This document shows positions 9,632 to 12,400 of a stretch of 12,400 bases of DNA, piece after piece. The DNA lies in NCBI GenBank assembly GCA_020430675.1, contig JAGQJJ010000050.1, positions 1-12,400 of the forward strand. The letters are read 5' to 3'. The notes beneath the pieces are model-generated. The model did not search any database and was not told the origin of the DNA. It saw only the letters and a program-made list of their open reading frames with translations. Within the stretch, counting starts at the first letter, position 1; every line of letters starts with the position of its first letter. The translations under genes and the position numbers were made by a program. The stretch is from Myxococcales bacterium (GTDB taxonomy: Bacteria; Myxococcota; Bradymonadia; UBA7976; UBA1532).

Positions 9632-10249
9632 TCACAGATACTGTTCGATGGTCTCGATGATCTCGATGCGGGCGATCAGATCCTGCACGTAATCGAGCCG
9701 GTCGACGGGGATGACAAGCGTTGGCGAGCGGTCGTAGCGATCGAACCACTCTTCGTACAGGGCGTGCAGCCGCTGGATGTAGCGCAGCGGAATCGCCTGC
9801 TCTTCGGGGCGCCCGCGCAGCCGGATGCGCCGCCGCACGGTGCGTACCTCAGCGCGCAGGTAGATCATCAGATCGGGCGGCCGCAGCGTGCGCACGATGG
9901 CTTCGTACAGCTCGCGATAGGCCGCGTGCTCGTCCTTGGTCAGCCGGCCGGTGCGGTACAGGTTCTCGGCGAAGACCTCGGCGTCTTCGTAGATGGTGCG
10001 GTCCTGCACCACCGTGCCCGGGTGGTTGGTGAGCTCCTGGTGAATTCGGAACTTGTGCGTGAGGAAGAAGATCTGGCTGTGGAACGACCACCGCTTCATG
10101 TCGGCGTAGAAGGCGGGCAGGAAGGGGTTGTCGGCGTTCGGCTCGTGAAACGGCGTCAGATCAAAGCGGTAGCGCAGAAAGTCGACCAGCGTCGACTTGC
10201 CGGCGCCGATATTGCCGGCGACGGCAATGTATTTGCGCGGGCCGGCCAT
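9632..10249 (-). CDS. Deoxynucleoside kinase (deoxyadenosine/deoxyguanosine kinase type)
   Basis: The 205-residue protein matches the dNK/dGK family, which phosphorylates deoxynucleosides with ATP for salvage in the cytoplasm. The P-loop is GNIGAGKST at 12-20. Glu36 in FHEP is the expected catalytic base position. The DRS-type motif is DRTIYED at 83-89. The arginine-rich lid is at about 139-147 (RRRIRLRGR), followed by EE. A tyrosine and aromatic set around 57-65 (FHSQIFFLTHKF) lines the nucleoside site in relatives. Length is normal. Which deoxynucleoside is preferred cannot be read from sequence. The ATG shares its A with the TGA of the giant repeat protein upstream (TGATG), so translation appears coupled. 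A longer frame upstream is only overlap with that gene. Confidence 0.92.
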   Translation of the reverse strand: MAGPRKYIAVAGNIGAGKSTLVDFLRYRFDLTPFHEPNADNPFLPAFYADMKRWSFHSQIFFLTHKFRIHQELTNHPGTVVQDRTIYEDAEVFAENLYRTGRLTKDEHAAYRELYEAIVRTLRPPDLMIYLRAEVRTVRRRIRLRGRPEEQAIPLRYIQRLHALYEEWFDRYDRSPTLVIPVDRLDYVQDLIARIEIIETIEQYL

Positions 10250-12400
10250 CAGAGGGCCTGGCAGGTCGGCACGCCTTCGGCGTCGGGCCGACACTCGAAG
10301 CCCGTCTCGCAGAGCGCGTAGACGTGGCCCTCGGGGCCGCAGCGCCCGCCGGCCGGGTAGGTGGCGTTGACGCGCAGGTGGTAGACGCCGGCCTCGGTGC
10401 CGGTGCCGTCGAGCACCAGGAAGATGGGGCCGCCCGGCCAGTCGAACTCGATCCGGCTGAGCGGACCTCCCGGGTTGTTGTCGCAGGCGATCTCGGTCTC
10501 CTGCACGTCCGGGCAGTCGGGCTCGTCGCTCGCGCAGACCACGGGTTCGCAGTCGGTGCGGGCATAGAGCACCGAATCGAAGCCTGCGCCGATGGTCTCG
10601 GCCACCACCACCGCGGGGTAGGGCACCAAGACGACAAACATCGCGTCGGGCGCGTTGGCCGAGCCGCCGCATTCGCCGGTGTGCTCCGGCAGCTCGCTGC
10701 GGGTGGTGCCGTCGAGCTGGACCAGCTCGGGCCAGACCGGCAGTGGCTGCTCGCACGCCCGCCGCTCGTCGGGGTCCGCCGCAGCCACGCAACCGTCGTC
10801 GGCGCCGAAATAGTCGATGAAGCCGTCCTCATCATCATCGACCTCGTTGGCACACGCCGGCGGCTCGGGCGGGTCGGTCTCGTCGAGGTCATCGCGGTAA
10901 TTGCAGCCAGGATCGAGCGGATAGTCGACGTAGCCGTCGCCGTCGTTGTCGAGCCCGTCGCGGCAGGCCGGCAGGTTGAACTCGCTGTTGCGCGTCGGAT
11001 CGCCCTGGCAGCCCGGGTCGTCGAGGTCGATGAAGCCGTCGGCGTCGTTGTCGCAGCCATCGGCGCAGGCCGGCTCGGCCAGCTCGGTCTCATCGGCGGC
11101 GCAGGCGCATTGCGGGTCGGCGCCGGGGCCGCGCAGGCCATCGCCGTCGCGGTCGTAGTCGATCGAGCCATCGCCATCATCATCGATGCCATTGGCGCAA
11201 TCGGGCCCCTCCGAGTCATCGGCGGCGCTGCCGCAGCGCGGGTCGTTGGGGAAGTCGACCAGCCCGTCTTCATCGTCGTCGACGCCGTTGGCGCATTGCG
11301 GCGGCACCGGCGGGTCGGTCTCATCTTCGTCGGCCGCGCTGGCGCAGCCCGGATCGGCGGGGAAGTCGACGCGCCCGTCGCCGTCGTCGTCGCGCCCGTT
11401 ATCGCAGACCGCCCGGGTGCAAAACGATCCGCCAGGCCCCACGACGCAGGCCATGCCAGGGCCGCATTCCCAAGTGCCCGGGCCGGCGCAATTGGCGCCC
11501 TGGGCGAGCAGCGGGTTCATGCGCAACCGCCAGATGCCGCCGGGGCCGGGGATCGAGTCGACAAAGATCAACAGCTCGGTGCCCGGTGCCTGCGGGCCCA
11601 GCTCGATATGCGAGTCGGCGCCCTGGCCGCTGTTGTCATCGCAGGCCAGCTCGTTGGCCGCCGGGCAGGCGTCGCGCACCGAGAGCACGGTGTCGATGTC
11701 GCTCTCGGCGGTGTCGAGGATGAGCCCGTCGAGCGGTCGATCGGCCGCCACGCGCCAGAGCAGCACGTCTTCGGGACCCGTGGGCGCCCGGCAGCTCGGG
11801 TTGAAGTCGTTGGTCGCATCATCGGAGTTGCCGCGCGTGCGGTCGAGGCCGGTGATCTCGCGGGTCACCAGCCGCGCGCACGGGTCGTCTTCGCTCTCAT
11901 CGGCGGCAAACAGGCAGCTCTCGGCGTCTTCGGGGTAATCGGTCAGCCCGTCGCCATCATCATCGACGCCGTTATGGCAGGCCGGTGGCTCGGCCGGATC
12001 GGTCTCGTCTTCGTCGGTCGGCGCGGTGCAGCCCGGGTCATCGGGGAAGTCGGTCGCGCCGTCTTCATCGTTGTCGAGCCGGTCGCGGCAGGCGGCGGTG
12101 TTGAACTCGCTGAAATAATCGGGGTCGCCCCGGCAGCCCGGATCGGCCAGATCGATGCGCCCGTCGCCGTCGTTGTCGAGCCCGTCGCGACAGGCCGGTG
12201 GCCGCGCCTCTTCGGGATCGGCCGCCGAGACGCAGTCCCCATCGGCGGGGAAATCCGCAAACCCATCGAAGTCATTGTCGATGCCGTCGCTGCATTGCGG
12301 CAGCACCTCCGGGTCGGTCTCGTCGTCATCTTCGATGGCATCGCAACCCGGCTCGTTGGGGAAGTCGATGCGGCCGTCGCCGTCATTGTCGACCCCATCG
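10249..12400 (-). CDS. Giant Asp/Cys-rich repeat protein with two PPC-like domains (5' end off the right edge)
   Basis: The last 716 residues are visible and the frame is open to the edge. A GTG at 12306 is not a credible start because the repeat pattern continues above it. Residues 1-175 and about 330-550 hold eleven units of the form C-(D/N)G-D(N/D)D-DG--D---DPGC, with acidic loops resembling thrombospondin type 3 or EF-type Ca2+ loops. Two beta-rich domains at about 176-295 and 551-679 share D(T/S)VL---R--C and E(L/I)ACD(D/N)N followed by a strand ending LR(M/V)N. They resemble bacterial pre-peptidase C-terminal (PPC) domains. Each is followed by a small Cys box. The protein stops without a MYXO-CTERM or other sorting tail. 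It is probably secreted or on the surface, but the signal region is outside the window. Confidence 0.88.
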   Translation of the reverse strand, partial: DGVDNDGDGRIDFPNEPGCDAIEDDDETDPEVLPQCSDGIDNDFDGFADFPADGDCVSAADPEEARPPACRDGLDNDGDGRIDLADPGCRGDPDYFSEFNTAACRDRLDNDEDGATDFPDDPGCTAPTDEDETDPAEPPACHNGVDDDGDGLTDYPEDAESCLFAADESEDDPCARLVTREITGLDRTRGNSDDATNDFNPSCRAPTGPEDVLLWRVAADRPLDGLILDTAESDIDTVLSVRDACPAANELACDDNSGQGADSHIELGPQAPGTELLIFVDSIPGPGGIWRLRMNPLLAQGANCAGPGTWECGPGMACVVGPGGSFCTRAVCDNGRDDDGDGRVDFPADPGCASAADEDETDPPVPPQCANGVDDDEDGLVDFPNDPRCGSAADDSEGPDCANGIDDDGDGSIDYDRDGDGLRGPGADPQCACAADETELAEPACADGCDNDADGFIDLDDPGCQGDPTRNSEFNLPACRDGLDNDGDGYVDYPLDPGCNYRDDLDETDPPEPPACANEVDDDEDGFIDYFGADDGCVAAADPDERRACEQPLPVWPELVQLDGTTRSELPEHTGECGGSANAPDAMFVVLVPYPAVVVAETIGAGFDSVLYARTDCEPVVCASDEPDCPDVQETEIACDNNPGGPLSRIEFDWPGGPIFLVLDGTGTEAGVYHLRVNATYPAGGRCGPEGHVYALCETGFECRPDAEGVPTCQAL
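10363..10749 (-). other. PPC-like domain, second copy (region within CDS)
   Basis: The region encodes a beta-rich segment with FDSVLYARTDC, EIACDNN, SRIEFDWPGG and VYHLRVN. The FDSVL / ACDNN pair and closing LRVN strand match the style of pre-peptidase C-terminal domains, which are small jelly-roll modules on secreted proteins. A Cys box (GGRCGPEG to PTC) follows and ends the protein. Confidence 0.6.
10753..11070 (-). repeat. Duplicated three-unit acidic repeat block, downstream copy
   Basis: This block is the partner of 11878-12195, offset by 1125 bases. The order of units and spacing of cysteines are kept through all three units, up to the border of the PPC-like domain, after which the spacing drifts. 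Confidence 0.85.
11515..11874 (-). other. PPC-like domain, first copy (region within CDS)
   Basis: The region encodes EDVLLWRVAADRPLDGLIL, then IDTVLSVRDAC, ELACDDNSG, SHIEL, GTELLIFVDS and IWRLRMN. The order of strands and the DTVL / ACDDN pair match PPC-type domains. A Cys box (GANCAGPG to SFC) follows, as after the second copy. Confidence 0.65.
11878..12195 (-). repeat. Duplicated three-unit acidic repeat block, upstream copy
   Basis: This block encodes three Asp-rich units, including DLADPGC, SEFNTAAC and EPPAC. Each landmark cysteine lies exactly 375 codons from its partner in the block at 10753-11070 (ORDER: DLDDPGC, SEFNLPAC, EPPAC). The match of order and spacing shows an internal duplication of a larger module. 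Confidence 0.85.

Noticed and set aside
10161..11324. A minus-strand frame over the repeat region and the kinase
   Set aside because: It is the +1 shadow of the Asp-rich repeats (Thr/Met/Ala runs) and has no start signal.
12304..12306. GTG as the start of the right-hand repeat protein
   Set aside because: The same acidic repeat pattern continues in frame to the window edge, so the gene begins outside the window.

Overview
The window is very GC-rich, with tightly packed, often overlapping genes. Its large secreted proteins are full of cysteine and of DxDxDG / DCDG metal-binding repeats (thrombospondin type 3, MopE-like, long Asp-Asn-Asp-Gly arrays). This combination is typical of Myxococcota and related former Deltaproteobacteria (Polyangia, Nannocystales, Bradymonadales). 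That placement is an inference from composition and protein style. No rRNA or marker gene is present to confirm it.

Layout, left to right. (1) 1-3399, minus: the first 1133 residues of a secreted mosaic protein that runs off the left edge. It has a signal peptide, an alpha/alpha-toroid of the terpenoid-cyclase type, thrombospondin type 3 repeats, seven exact 52-residue MopE-like repeats plus a partial eighth, a short beta-helix-like part and three 36-residue Cys-rich repeats. (2) 3560-6026, minus: an overlapping three-gene operon, queG (epoxyqueuosine reductase), a MaoC-type enoyl-CoA hydratase 2, and a small membrane PH-like protein. (3) 6099-8395, plus: a Cys-rich exported protein with a C-type-lectin-like C-terminus, then a CaCA-family Na+/Ca2+ antiporter. 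(4) 8405-9530, minus: a MerR-family regulator with a cysteine cluster, followed after 10 bases by an ECF-type sigma factor, behind a promoter with a perfect 16-bp palindrome. (5) 9632-12400, minus: the C-terminal 716 residues of a second giant Ca-binding-style repeat protein that enters from the right edge. It is coupled by a TGATG overlap to a deoxynucleoside kinase.

The clearest functional theme is a surface or exported protein repertoire with many likely Ca2+ sites, encoded among housekeeping genes (tRNA modification, nucleoside salvage, acyl-CoA metabolism). The points most worth checking are: the internal modular duplication in the right-hand repeat protein; the toroid-plus-MopE fusion on the left; the Cys-rich MerR / ECF sigma pair with its operator; and the queG / lectin divergent promoter region, where both genes look leaderless and share an inverted repeat. 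No mobile element, CRISPR array, tRNA or rRNA was seen. No stretch over 300 bases lacks a gene; the longest gap is 3400-3559.
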